22,921 nt of DNA from Bacillota bacterium (GCA_023460155.1 JAEWRF010000223.1:1-22921), one strand, 5' to 3'. Numbered from the stretch's first letter, positions 1 through 7,726 are shown. Notes: generated by a model from the sequence alone, not told the origin. Program-made: numbers and translations.

Positions 1-617
1 GAATCAATCTGCCGCATCAGCGCGTCGCGGTCCTTTTCGCAGACCATGGAAAGGAAGCTGTCATGGAAGCGTTCCCGGATCTCCTCCCGCGTATACCCCG
101 AAATGCGGCAGTAGCCGTCGCTGACCAGGCCCAGCGTCAGGTGTTCGTCCAGACGGCAGCGCAGAACACCCCCCGGCACGTTCGCGGTCAGCGCCTCCAG
201 TTCCTCCATCTGCTCCAGCGCAAGGCGGCGTGACCGACGCTCCATGGTGATTTCCTGAATCAGGCCGCAGAAAAATTCGGCGCCGTTCTCTCCTCTGGAG
301 ATCGAAACCCTGAATTCCGCCCACAGATGGTGCCCGCTTTTTCGGTTCAGCTTCAGTTCAAGCCGCACGTAACCCTTTTCCGCAATTCCCTCTGCCACCC
401 CGTTCCAGTCGACGGGCGGCTCGTTTTGCAGGGGGCTGGATTCCCCCTCCCCCAGCAGAGTCTTTAGTTCGCCTTTTTCATAGCCGAGCATCCGGTAAAA
501 CGGGTCGCCGGCATAGACAATCGTCAAACATTCGTCCTTCCTTAAGCAGAGGAAACACAAACCGAGTGCTTCGATCGAACGTTCTGCCGCAGGAAGCCCA
601 ATTTCAAGATCAGCCAT
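1..617 (-). CDS. PAS-domain sensory protein, N-terminal part (cut by window edge)
   Basis: The open frame starts at ATG 617 and runs off the left edge, so about 205 N-terminal residues are visible. An AGGAAGGGAAG Shine-Dalgarno-like stretch lies just upstream. Two PAS-like segments can be read: one at about residues 19-123 (with YAGDPFYRMLGY and the closing strand FFCGLIQEITMERR), then a helical linker rich in E, L and R at 126-142, and a second at 143 onward (NVPGGVLRC, then SDGYCRISGYTREEI). No signal peptide or membrane segment is visible, so a cytoplasmic sensor is likely. In Firmicutes, tandem PAS modules of this kind usually precede a GGDEF, EAL or kinase output domain. That part lies outside the window, so the output is unknown. 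The gene is divergent from the aromatic operon; no functional link is shown. Confidence 0.8.
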   Translation of the reverse strand, partial: MADLEIGLPAAERSIEALGLCFLCLRKDECLTIVYAGDPFYRMLGYEKGELKTLLGEGESSPLQNEPPVDWNGVAEGIAEKGYVRLELKLNRKSGHHLWAEFRVSISRGENGAEFFCGLIQEITMERRSRRLALEQMEELEALTANVPGGVLRCRLDEHLTLGLVSDGYCRISGYTREEIRERFHDSFLSMVCEKDRDALMRQID

Positions 618-865
618 GGGCCGCTTCCCTTCCTATCATAAAACAGGATGCGCTGATTCTGTGAACCCACAATATTGGGATGTTGGTAATAAATAAAAAC
701 AATTGCTTAATTATATTATAGTAGCAATATCTTCCTGTTTTTTCAAGATTATTCCGAAATTATTTTCGCTTTTGGAATGTCTCCGGCGGGGATTCCGGAC
801 GGCATTTTTTAAGGCGGAACGCTCCCGCCCGGATCCCCGCTCCGGTTTTCCCGAAAGATTGATGC
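618..865. other. Divergent intergenic region between the PAS gene and the aro promoter
   Basis: This 248-base stretch has an AT-rich half (about 660-775) and a GC-rich half. The GC-rich half holds an imperfect inverted repeat: CGGGGATTCCGG at 787-798 against CCGGATCCCCG at 829-839, with one unpaired base. A smaller hairpin, GGCGG/CCGCC at 813-829, is nested inside. It lies upstream of the aro promoter, so it is not part of that leader RNA. It could be an operator or a hairpin on a leftward or incoming transcript. No convincing promoter for the PAS gene was found. Confidence 0.4.
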
Positions 866-894
866 TTGACATCGCCGCAAAGCTGTATTATGAT
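866..894 (+). promoter_or_regulatory. Sigma-A-type promoter of the aromatic operon leader
   Basis: The -35 hexamer TTGACA is at 866-871 and the -10 hexamer TATGAT at 889-894, separated by exactly 17 bases. The expected transcription start is near 901, about 24 bases before the leader-peptide ATG. It is one of the best promoter matches in the window. Confidence 0.85.
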
Positions 895-924
895 ACAGAA
901 AAGGCAATGAGCAGGAGGTCCGAC

Positions 925-1059
925 ATGAAGTTTTCCGTTAGTGCACGATTTATTGATAACAGCTACCCCCGCTATTATTATGGCGCAGGGGCTGTTTTTG
1001 CGTGCCAGAAAACTGATTGTGGGCTTTCGCTGATACGCGGATCCGGAAAGAGCCGTTAG
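925..1059 (+). CDS. Putative attenuator leader peptide, 44 aa, with Tyr run
   Basis: The frame starts at ATG 925, seven bases after an AGGAGG Shine-Dalgarno sequence (913-918), and ends at TAG 1057-1059. It encodes a 44-residue peptide with no recognised domain. The notable segment is SYPRYYYG: Tyr codons are TAC at 964-966 and TAT at 973-981 (three in a row), and Phe occurs at residues 3, 9 and 25. The promoter just upstream makes this the first ORF of the transcript. An intrinsic terminator follows 36 bases after the stop, and aroF starts 102 bases after it. The layout matches amino-acid leader peptides such as pheL, where ribosomes stall at codons for the scarce amino acid. The frame stays open upstream to 703, but that part precedes the promoter. 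The function is inferred from layout, not from homology. Confidence 0.7.
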   Translation: MKFSVSARFIDNSYPRYYYGAGAVFACQKTDCGLSLIRGSGKSR

Positions 1060-1070
1060 CGCTGACGGCT
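1051..1070 (+). promoter_or_regulatory. Leader hairpin overlapping the leader-peptide stop codon
   Basis: AGCCGTTA at 1051-1058 pairs with TGACGGCT at 1063-1070 (one wobble pair) around a GCGC loop. The stop codon of the leader peptide (1057-1059) lies in the stem, so a ribosome finishing the peptide would melt it. A short T stretch (GTTTTCCC) follows. It may be a pause or anti-antiterminator hairpin of the attenuator. The role is inferred. Confidence 0.5.
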
Positions 1071-1094
1071 GTTTTCCCAAAAACGCGGATACGA

Positions 1095-1128
1095 GGACGG
1101 AGCTGGCAACAGTTCCCGTCCTTTTTTT
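1095..1128 (+). terminator. Intrinsic terminator (attenuator) before aroF
   Basis: GGACGG at 1095-1100 pairs with CCGTCC at 1116-1121, extended by AGCTG/CAGTT inside with one bulged base and a short GCAA loop. Seven T residues follow at 1122-1128. It lies between the leader peptide and aroF in the direction of transcription, so it would stop the operon transcript unless an alternative fold forms. Confidence 0.8.
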
Positions 1129-1161
1129 ATTGCCCGAATGAAAAGTTACGGAGGAAACGAC

Positions 1162-2187
1162 ATGATTATCGTATTAAAATCCGGCTGCTCTCCGGAGCGG
1201 ATAGAGGAATTCTCCCACTTCCTGGAACAGGAGCACAACATCCGGGTCAACACCTGGGTCGGCACCCAGAACACCGTACTCGGTCTTCTCGGCGACACCT
1301 CTTCCATTGATATCGACTGGATCGCCGCGCAGGATTTCGTGGAAAGCGTCAAACGGGTTCAGGAACCCTACAAGAAGGCGAACCGGAAATTCCACCCGGG
1401 CAACACGGTCGTCACCCTGCCCGGCGGGCAGGAAATCGGCGGCGGGGAGCTCGCGCTGATCGCCGGTCCCTGCTCGGTGGAAACCCACGATCAGATCTGC
1501 GGGGTTGCGCGCAGGGTAAAAGCCGCCGGAGCACAGTTCCTTCGCGGCGGCGCGTTTAAGCCCCGCACTTCCCCCTATTCGTTCCAGGGGCTGAAAGCGG
1601 AGGGGCTTGACCTGCTGGCACAGGCGAAGGAGGAAACCGGCCTGCCGATCGTCACAGAGATCATGGGGGAAAAATACATTGATCTCTTCCTGGAAAAGGG
1701 CGTCGACATCATTCAGGTCGGGGCGCGGAACATGCAGAACTTCGACCTTCTCAAGGCGCTGGGAAAAATCGACAAGCCGATTCTTCTCAAGCGCGGTCTT
1801 TCGAACACGATTGAGGAGCTTCTGATGAGCGCGGAATACATCATGGCCGGCGGAAACGAGCAGGTGATCCTGTGCGAGCGCGGCATCCGCACCTTTGAGC
1901 CCTACACCCGCAACACGCTGGATATTTCCGCCATTCCGATTCTGAAGCATCACTCCCATCTGCCGGTCATCGTAGACCCGAGCCATGCCTCCGGCATCGC
2001 GTGGCTGGTGGAGCCGCTGGCGCTTGCCGCCGTCGCGGCGGGGGCGGACGGCCTGATCATCGAGGTACACAACGATCCCTCGAAGGCTCTCTCCGACGGA
2101 GCGCAGTCCCTGACCCCCGACCAGTTCGACCGCGTTTCTTCACACATCCGCTCTGCGAAAGCCGCTTTTTCGGAAATTCAGGACTGA
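1162..2187 (+). CDS. aroF: 3-deoxy-7-phosphoheptulonate (DAHP) synthase, Thermotoga type
   Basis: This enzyme condenses phosphoenolpyruvate and erythrose 4-phosphate to DAHP, the first step of the shikimate pathway, in the cytoplasm. The 341-residue protein has an N-terminal ferredoxin-like/ACT-type regulatory domain (about 1-75, MIIVLKSG...) and a catalytic TIM barrel. Barrel motifs are IAGPCSVE (100-107), RGGAFKPRTSPYSFQG (128-143), QVGARNMQN (185-193), the KRG loop (210-212), DPSHASG (272-278) and EVHNDP (301-306). In characterised relatives the N-terminal domain mediates feedback inhibition by Tyr/Phe, and a divalent metal is bound in the barrel. ATG 1162 is chosen over ATG 1138 because GGAGGA (1150-1155) precedes it at normal spacing. 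It is the first structural gene after the attenuator, so both transcription and activity may respond to tyrosine. Confidence 0.96.
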   Translation: MIIVLKSGCSPERIEEFSHFLEQEHNIRVNTWVGTQNTVLGLLGDTSSIDIDWIAAQDFVESVKRVQEPYKKANRKFHPGNTVVTLPGGQEIGGGELALIAGPCSVETHDQICGVARRVKAAGAQFLRGGAFKPRTSPYSFQGLKAEGLDLLAQAKEETGLPIVTEIMGEKYIDLFLEKGVDIIQVGARNMQNFDLLKALGKIDKPILLKRGLSNTIEELLMSAEYIMAGGNEQVILCERGIRTFEPYTRNTLDISAIPILKHHSHLPVIVDPSHASGIAWLVEPLALAAVAAGADGLIIEVHNDPSKALSDGAQSLTPDQFDRVSSHIRSAKAAFSEIQD

Positions 2188-2288
2188 GAAGGTTTCCCAC
2201 CGCTCCGATGGTGTCCTTTTCCCTTTTCTGTTATAATAATGGCAGAAGCCGAAAGAAAAATAGCGTCGAATGCCGGGAGGAAATTGCC

Positions 2289-3125
2289 ATGAATCAAAAA
2301 ATTGTGATTGTCGGTCTGGGACTGATCGGCGGGAGCCTTGCGCGGGCGTTCCGAAAATACACCGACTGCGCCGTCGCCGGTTTTGACCGGGATCCGGCGG
2401 TGCTGGAAGCCGCCCTCGCCTGCGGGGCGATAGAGGCCGCCGGTACGGAGGAAGAACTCCGGAAAGCCGACCTTCTGTTCCTCTGCCTCTATCCCCGCGC
2501 GGCAATCGCCTTTGTGGAGGAGCATCTTGGGTCAATCCGCCCCGGCTGCATTGTCACCGATACCTGCGGCGTCAAGTGCGCCGTCGCGCCGCGGCTCGCG
2601 GCGCTCGCGCGGGAACACGGGCTCGTTTACGTCGGCGGGCACCCGATGGCGGGCCGGGAAAAATCCGGTTTTGGAGCCGGGGACGCCGACCTGTTTCAGG
2701 GGGCGAGCTACCTTCTCACTCCCTGCGGTGCTCCGCGGGAGGCGGTGGAAACCATGAAGGAGGCCACGCTCGCGCTCGGGTGCTCCGGCACGGTGGAAAC
2801 CACCCCGGAAGAGCACGACCGGATGATCGCGTTCACCAGCCAGATTCCTCACGTGCTCGCGAGCGCGTATGTGAAAAGTCCCTGCTGCCCGAAGCACAAG
2901 GGCTTTTCCGCCGGCAGCTACCGCGACGTCTCCCGCGTGGCGAGCATCAACGAAACCATGTGGGCGGAGCTGTTCCTCGAAAACCGCTCCGCTCTGCTGG
3001 AGGAGCTGGACGGACTGCTTACCCGCACCACGGAGCTTCGGGACGCCATCGGCCGGAACGATGAGGAGGGCCTGCGCGCGCTCCTGCGCGAAAGCCGCCT
3101 GATCAAGGAAAAGTTAGGAGAATAA
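2289..3125 (+). CDS. tyrA: Prephenate dehydrogenase
   Basis: It oxidatively decarboxylates prephenate to 4-hydroxyphenylpyruvate, the committed step to tyrosine, using NAD(P)+. The 278-residue protein starts with a Rossmann fold (VGLGLIGGS, residues 8-16). It carries the prephenate-site motif GGHPMAGREKSGFG (116-129), SQIPH (184-188, with the expected catalytic His188), GSYRDVSRVAS (209-219) and a helical C-terminal domain. There is no fused chorismate mutase and no C-terminal ACT domain, so prephenate must come from the mutase domain of PheA at the end of the operon. ATG 2289 follows GGGAGGA at 2274-2280. There are 101 bases after aroF and only 4 before aroB. Confidence 0.95.
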   Translation: MNQKIVIVGLGLIGGSLARAFRKYTDCAVAGFDRDPAVLEAALACGAIEAAGTEEELRKADLLFLCLYPRAAIAFVEEHLGSIRPGCIVTDTCGVKCAVAPRLAALAREHGLVYVGGHPMAGREKSGFGAGDADLFQGASYLLTPCGAPREAVETMKEATLALGCSGTVETTPEEHDRMIAFTSQIPHVLASAYVKSPCCPKHKGFSAGSYRDVSRVASINETMWAELFLENRSALLEELDGLLTRTTELRDAIGRNDEEGLRALLRESRLIKEKLGE

Positions 3126-3129
3126 AGTT

Positions 3130-4185
3130 ATGGAACTTACCGTTCACACCTCCGCCCCGTACCGGATCCGAATCGAGCGGAGCTGCCTCGGGCAAATCGG
3201 TCCGCTCGCCGCCGAACTGTTCAAGCCGGGCAGCCGCGCCGTCGTCGTCTGCGATTCGAACGTCCGCCCCCTGTACGCGGAGACCGCCGCCGCGTCCCTC
3301 CGCGGAGCGGGTTTCACCGCCGGCATCTTTGAATTTCTGGCAGGGGAAGCGAGCAAGCGCCTTTCCGTCATCGAAGCAATGTATGCCTCCTTTGCAAAAA
3401 ACGGGCTGACCCGCAGCGACTTTGTCGTCGCGCTCGGCGGCGGCGTCACCGGGGATATGGCGGGCTTTGCCGCCGCCACCTGGCTGCGCGGCATCAAGTT
3501 CATCCAGATTCCCACGACGCTGCTCTCCCAGATTGATTCCTCCATCGGCGGCAAAACGGGCGTCGATCTGCCGCAGGGGAAGAACCTCGTCGGCGCGTTC
3601 CATCAGCCCTCGCTGGTGCTCATCGACCCGGACACACTCTCCACCCTGCCTGCGCGGTACTTCTCCGACGGCATGGGCGAAGCCGTCAAGCACGGGTGCA
3701 TCAAAAGCCGGGAACTTTTCGACCTCATTAAAGAAACGGACGTGCGCGGAAATCTGGAAACAATGATCCTGAAAAATCTGGAGATCAAGCGGAGCGCCGT
3801 CGAACAGGATGAATTCGACAACGGCGAACGCATGCTGCTCAACTTCGGCCACACGTTCGGCCACGCCCTTGAAAAGCTGCACGGCTACACCGGGCTTTCC
3901 CATGGAGAGGCGGTCGGCATCGGCATGGTGATGATGGCGAAATGCGGCGAAAAAGTCGGGCTGACCCAGCCCGGCACGGCGGACGAAATCGCCTCGGTTC
4001 TGAAAAAGTACGGCCTGCCCGTCTGGGACAACGCGGACCCCGCCGAAATTGCGGAGACCGCCATGCTGGATAAAAAGGCCCGCGGCGGCACCATCAGCCT
4101 CGTTATGCTTCGGAGCATTGGCGACAGCTTCCTATATAAAGTGGACCGGGCGCAGTTGGATGCTCTGATGGAGGCTCTGCGATGA
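3130..4185 (+). CDS. aroB: 3-dehydroquinate synthase
   Basis: It converts DAHP to 3-dehydroquinate (shikimate pathway step 2), needing NAD+ and a divalent metal such as Zn2+. The 351-residue protein is of normal length. Visible motifs are the nucleotide-binding GGGVTGDMAGF (103-113), the active-site block PTTLLSQIDSSIGGKTGVD (128-146), GMGEAVKHG with the metal-ligand Glu184, NFGHTFGHA (238-246) and LSHGEAVGIG (256-265), which carry the metal-ligand histidines. The TAGGAG site at 3115-3120 lies inside the end of tyrA, and the genes are 4 bases apart. The stop codon overlaps the aroA start, so translational coupling is likely. Confidence 0.97.
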   Translation: MELTVHTSAPYRIRIERSCLGQIGPLAAELFKPGSRAVVVCDSNVRPLYAETAAASLRGAGFTAGIFEFLAGEASKRLSVIEAMYASFAKNGLTRSDFVVALGGGVTGDMAGFAAATWLRGIKFIQIPTTLLSQIDSSIGGKTGVDLPQGKNLVGAFHQPSLVLIDPDTLSTLPARYFSDGMGEAVKHGCIKSRELFDLIKETDVRGNLETMILKNLEIKRSAVEQDEFDNGERMLLNFGHTFGHALEKLHGYTGLSHGEAVGIGMVMMAKCGEKVGLTQPGTADEIASVLKKYGLPVWDNADPAEIAETAMLDKKARGGTISLVMLRSIGDSFLYKVDRAQLDALMEALR

Positions 4186-5438
4186 GCCGCGTTCTCCTTT
4201 CTCCCTCCGCTCTGAACGGGCGGGTACGGGTGCCCGTTTCGAAAAGCGCAGCGCACCGCGCGCTGATCTGTTCCGCGCTTGCGCACTCTGCGGAGGAGCT
4301 TCTCCCGCCCGACGAACCGCTGAGCGAAGATCTCAGCGCAACCCGAAGCGCTCTGGAAACCCTGATCCGCGCGGAAAAAAGCGGCAAAGCCACCGAAATC
4401 GACTGCGGCGAATCCGGCTCGACGCTCCGGTTTCTGATTCCCGTCGCGGCGGCGCTCGGGCTCAGCGCCCGCTTCACCGGCAGTGGCCGCCTTCCGGAGC
4501 GCCCGCTCGGCGTGTATCTTTCGTGTCTGCCGGAGCACGGCGTTTTCTGCGAATCGGCTGGAGGGCTGCCGCTGAGCATTTCGGGTCGGTTAACGTCCGG
4601 CGTCTATTCCCTGCCAGGGAATGTCAGTTCCCAATTCATCACCGGCCTTCTGCTCGCCCTCCCGCTCCTCGGCGGGGACAGCCGCATCGAACTGACTTCG
4701 CCGCTCGAATCTGCGGGTTACGTGGACATGACCGTCCAGATTCTGAAGGAGTTTGGCGTTTCCGTTCAAACGGAGTCAAACGGCTGGTCGGTGCCCGGGG
4801 GGCAGACTTACAGGGCCCGGCCCGGCTTTGCCGTAGAGCGGGACTGGTCGCAGGCGGCGTTCTTTCTCGAAGCCGCCGCGCTCGGCGGAACCCTGGAGCT
4901 GGAAGGCCTGAACCCGCGTTCCTGTCAGGGGGACCGCGCCGCGGAAGCGCTTTTCCGGAAGCTCGGCGCCGAAATCGTCTGGAAAAACGGCGTTCTGTCT
5001 GCCGGCCCGGATTTGAAATTCCGAAACGAAAAGCCGGAGGAACTTCGCATCGACGCCTCGCAGATTCCCGATCTGGTGCCCGCGCTCGCGGCGGCGGCGG
5101 CGCTTTTTGCGGGACACCGCACGGTGATTGAAAACGCGGCGCGCCTGCGCCTCAAGGAGAGCGACCGGCTCGCCGCCATGGCGGAGGGGCTTTCCCGCCT
5201 CGGCGCGAAAATCCGGGAGCTGCCGGACGGTCTCGTGATCGATGGCGCCGAATTTTTAACCGGCGGTGCGGTGAACGGTTATAACGACCACCGTGTCGTG
5301 ATGGCGCTGGCCGTCGCCGCGCGGAAAGCCCGCGGGGAAATTGAAATCTCCGACGCCGAAAGCATCCGGAAAAGCTATCCGGGGTTTTTCGAAGACTACA
5401 GAAAATTAGGGGGAATCGTGCATGAACTGGGGAAATAA
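4182..5438 (+). CDS. aroA: 3-phosphoshikimate 1-carboxyvinyltransferase (EPSP synthase)
   Basis: It transfers the enolpyruvyl group of PEP to shikimate 3-phosphate (step 6). The 418-residue protein shows SKSAAHRALI (20-29), GESGSTLRF (76-84, in place of the enterobacterial GNAGTAMR-type loop), SSQFITGLLLALPLL (149-163), IPDLVP with the expected catalytic Asp297, KESDRL (325-330), DHRVVMALAVAA (369-380) and the closing SYPGFFEDY (398-406). It is somewhat shorter than the E. coli enzyme (427 aa) but holds all main motifs. The start is fixed by an ATGA overlap with aroB, and the last 17 bases overlap aroC in another frame. Confidence 0.95.
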   Translation: MSRVLLSPSALNGRVRVPVSKSAAHRALICSALAHSAEELLPPDEPLSEDLSATRSALETLIRAEKSGKATEIDCGESGSTLRFLIPVAAALGLSARFTGSGRLPERPLGVYLSCLPEHGVFCESAGGLPLSISGRLTSGVYSLPGNVSSQFITGLLLALPLLGGDSRIELTSPLESAGYVDMTVQILKEFGVSVQTESNGWSVPGGQTYRARPGFAVERDWSQAAFFLEAAALGGTLELEGLNPRSCQGDRAAEALFRKLGAEIVWKNGVLSAGPDLKFRNEKPEELRIDASQIPDLVPALAAAAALFAGHRTVIENAARLRLKESDRLAAMAEGLSRLGAKIRELPDGLVIDGAEFLTGGAVNGYNDHRVVMALAVAARKARGEIEISDAESIRKSYPGFFEDYRKLGGIVHELGK

Positions 5439-6492
5439 AATTCGACTGACCGTCTTCGGCGAAAGCCACGGTCCCGCAATCGGCGCAGTGCTGGACGGCC
5501 TGCCCGCCGGGGAAGAGCTCGACTCCGCGGGAATCGCCGCGCAGATGGCCCGCCGCGCTCCGGGGCAGGACCCGACCGCCACGCAGCGGAAGGAAAGCGA
5601 CGCTCCGCGCGTTTTAAGCGGCCTTCTCGATGGGAAAACCACCGGCGCGCCGCTGTGCGCGGTGATTGAAAACACCAGCCAGCACTCGCAGGACTACGAA
5701 AATCTGATGTGTGTGCCGCGCCCCGGCCACGCCGATTACACCGCCTTTCTGCGCTACCAGGGCTTCAACGACGTGCGCGGCGGCGGGCATTTTTCGGGCC
5801 GGCTGACCGCCCCGCTCGTCTTCGCGGGCGCCGTCTGCCGCCAGATTCTTCGGCGGCGCGGCATCCGGATCGGCGCGCACGTGCTTTCCATCCACGGCGT
5901 TTCGGACACGCCGTTCGACCCCGTTTTGATCCCGGATTCCCTTCTCAAAGACCTTTCCTCCCGCTATTTCCCTACCCTGAGTGAAAAGGCACAGGAGGAA
6001 ATGCGCGCGGAGATTGAAAAGGCCCGGATGAACCTCGACAGCGTAGGCGGCGTGGTGGAATGCGCCGTCACCGGTGTGCCGGGCGGCTACGGCGGACCGC
6101 TGACGGAGGGCGTGGAATCCTCCCTCTCCTCCCTGCTGTTCGGCATCCCGGCCTGTAAGGGCGTGGAATTCGGCGCTGGCTTCGCGGCGGCGAATCTTTT
6201 CGGCAGTGAAAACAACGACCCGCTTTTTCTCGACGGCGACGGAGAAATCCGGACGAAAACCAATCAGGCGGGCGGCATTCTCGGCGGGATCACCAACGGC
6301 ATGCCGATCGTGTTCCGCGCGGCGTTCAAGCCGACGCCCTCCATCGGAAAAGAGCAGGAAAGCGTCGATCTTCTCACCCGCACCGACGCGAAGCTCACCG
6401 TAAAAGGTCGGCATGACCCCTGCATCGTACCTCGCGCCGTTCCGGTAGTGGAAGCCGCGGCGGCCGTCGCGCTGCTGGACCTGCTGGCGTAA
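5422..6492 (+). CDS. aroC: Chorismate synthase
   Basis: It makes chorismate from EPSP (step 7) by a trans-1,4-elimination that needs reduced FMN but is redox-neutral overall. The 356-residue protein begins with the family signature GESHGPAIGAVLDGLPAG (13-30). It continues with RPGHADY (100-106), GGGHFSGRLTA (120-130, a variant of the more common RSSARET block), DSVGG (206-210), KGVEFG (246-251), a GGILGGITNG block (284-293) and GRHDPC (329-334). No flavin-reductase extension is present, so reduced FMN must come from elsewhere. It starts inside the last codons of aroA (17-base overlap), with AGGGGG at 5408-5413 as Shine-Dalgarno site. Confidence 0.96.
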   Translation: MNWGNKIRLTVFGESHGPAIGAVLDGLPAGEELDSAGIAAQMARRAPGQDPTATQRKESDAPRVLSGLLDGKTTGAPLCAVIENTSQHSQDYENLMCVPRPGHADYTAFLRYQGFNDVRGGGHFSGRLTAPLVFAGAVCRQILRRRGIRIGAHVLSIHGVSDTPFDPVLIPDSLLKDLSSRYFPTLSEKAQEEMRAEIEKARMNLDSVGGVVECAVTGVPGGYGGPLTEGVESSLSSLLFGIPACKGVEFGAGFAAANLFGSENNDPLFLDGDGEIRTKTNQAGGILGGITNGMPIVFRAAFKPTPSIGKEQESVDLLTRTDAKLTVKGRHDPCIVPRAVPVVEAAAAVALLDLLA

Positions 6493-6534
6493 CCGCCAAA
6501 CAAAAATGGAAAAATAGGAAAAGGGGCAGAGTCA

Positions 6535-7647
6535 ATGGCACTGGAGGATATACGGAAAGACATCGATGAAATCGACGGGCAGCTTCTCGCGCTTTTTCTG
6601 CGCAGAATGGACTGCGCGCGCCGCGTCGCCGAAGCGAAAAAAGGAAGCGGCACGCCCGTCTATAATGAAAAGCGGGAGCGGGAAATTCTGGATTCGGTCT
6701 CAGAAAAGGCCGGAGAGTTCGGCGGCGACGCGCGCCTGCTGTTCTCCGACTTGATGGCGATCAGCCGCGCGGAGCAGCACCGCCTGCTCGGGGGCGGCGA
6801 ACCGCTCCGCCGGTCGGTGCTGGAAGCCGAAACCGAACTGGAATCCCCCAAAAAGGTCGCCTGCCTCGGGCAGAAGGGCTCCTATTCCCACGAAGCGCTT
6901 CTCCGCCTTTATCCGGGCGCTGAGCCGCTGTTCTTCCCGGATTTTGCTTCGATCTTCGAGGCCGTACAGAGCGGAAACGCCGACCTCGGCGTCGCTCCCG
7001 TGGAAAATTCCCTCGCGGGCTCGGTGGCGGAGGTGTACGACCTCATTCTGAAATACCGCTTTTCCATCGTGCAGGCGCTCAGCCTGCCCATATGGCACTG
7101 CCTCGCCTCCTCGGAAACCGATCTCTCCAATATAAAAGTCGTGTATTCGCAGCCGCAGGCGCTGAGCCAGTGCTCCGAATTTCTGAAGGCGCATTCCCTT
7201 TACACGGAGCCCTTTTCCAGCACGGCGGAAGCCGCCCTGGAGGCGCGGAAGCCCGGCGTCGCGGCGGTGTGCTCCCACCCCGCCGCGGCGGAATGCGGCC
7301 TGCATGTGCTGGCGGACGGGATTCAGAACAATTCCGCCAACCGCACCCGCTTCATCGCGGTGAGCCGCAGGCTCGTGCTTCCGGAAAATGCCCAGAAGAT
7401 CAGCCTGTGCTTCTCCGTTCCGCACCGCACCGGCACGCTCTCCTCGGTTCTCTCCCGTTTCTCAGCCGCGGGCCTGAACCTGACCAAGATCGAATCCCGC
7501 CCGATCCCCGGGAAGAACTTCGAGTACGATTTTTACCTCGACTTCACGGGAAACATCCGCGAGGCACACACGCTCGGCCTCCTGTGCGCCCTGCATGACG
7601 AGCTGCCGCGGTTCTCCTTTCTCGGCAATTACGCGGAGGAAGAATAA
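6535..7647 (+). CDS. pheA: Bifunctional chorismate mutase / prephenate dehydratase (P-protein)
   Basis: The N-terminal AroQ domain (about 1-85) rearranges chorismate to prephenate, and the dehydratase domain (about 105-280) converts prephenate to phenylpyruvate for phenylalanine. A C-terminal ACT domain (about 288-366) is the expected Phe sensor. Visible elements are the mutase helix with RRMDCARRVAEAKK (23-36) and YNEKREREIL, APVENSLAGSV (154-164) and NRTRF (269-273) of the dehydratase, and the ESRP Phe-binding motif (320-323) in the ACT domain. The 370-residue length is standard for this fusion. The mutase domain also has to feed TyrA, which lacks its own. An AGGAAAAGGGG stretch precedes ATG 6535. 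It is 42 bases after aroC and is the last gene before a strong terminator. Confidence 0.96.
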   Translation: MALEDIRKDIDEIDGQLLALFLRRMDCARRVAEAKKGSGTPVYNEKREREILDSVSEKAGEFGGDARLLFSDLMAISRAEQHRLLGGGEPLRRSVLEAETELESPKKVACLGQKGSYSHEALLRLYPGAEPLFFPDFASIFEAVQSGNADLGVAPVENSLAGSVAEVYDLILKYRFSIVQALSLPIWHCLASSETDLSNIKVVYSQPQALSQCSEFLKAHSLYTEPFSSTAEAALEARKPGVAAVCSHPAAAECGLHVLADGIQNNSANRTRFIAVSRRLVLPENAQKISLCFSVPHRTGTLSSVLSRFSAAGLNLTKIESRPIPGKNFEYDFYLDFTGNIREAHTLGLLCALHDELPRFSFLGNYAEEE

Positions 7648-7662
7648 CTCCCGCCACACGAC

Positions 7663-7715
7663 GGACAGGCCGCCGAACGCCGCTCCATGCGGTTGTTCGG
7701 CGGCCTGTCCTTTTT
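7663..7715 (+). terminator. Rho-independent terminator of the aro operon
   Basis: A perfect 16-base inverted repeat (GGACAGGCCGCCGAAC at 7663-7678 and its complement ending at 7710) is extended inside by further pairs around TCCAT. It is followed by TTTTT at 7711-7715. On the opposite strand there is no T run after the stem, so it mainly serves the rightward operon. Confidence 0.95.
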
Positions 7716-7726
7716 ATAGGGATCGG

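Noticed and set aside
703..924. Upstream extension of the leader-peptide frame to a 118-residue ORF
   Set aside because: It would start before the strong promoter at 866-894, has no ribosome site, and its product has no recognisable pattern. Only the part from 925 has proper signals.
1138..1161. Upstream ATG for aroF
   Set aside because: The ATG at 1162 has GGAGGA at the right distance and gives the family's usual N-terminus; the earlier ATG has none.
1174..2070. Long antisense ORF (298 aa) opposite aroF; similar long antisense ORFs lie opposite aroB, aroC, ilvB, ilvA and cstA
   Set aside because: They are by-products of codon bias in GC-rich genes, lack ribosome sites and lie fully opposite well-identified enzymes.
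2209..2237. Internal promoter before tyrA (TATAAT at 2232-2237)
   Set aside because: The -10 hexamer is perfect but the -35 region (TGGTGT) is poor and the gene sits inside an otherwise tight operon. I do not call it without start-site data.
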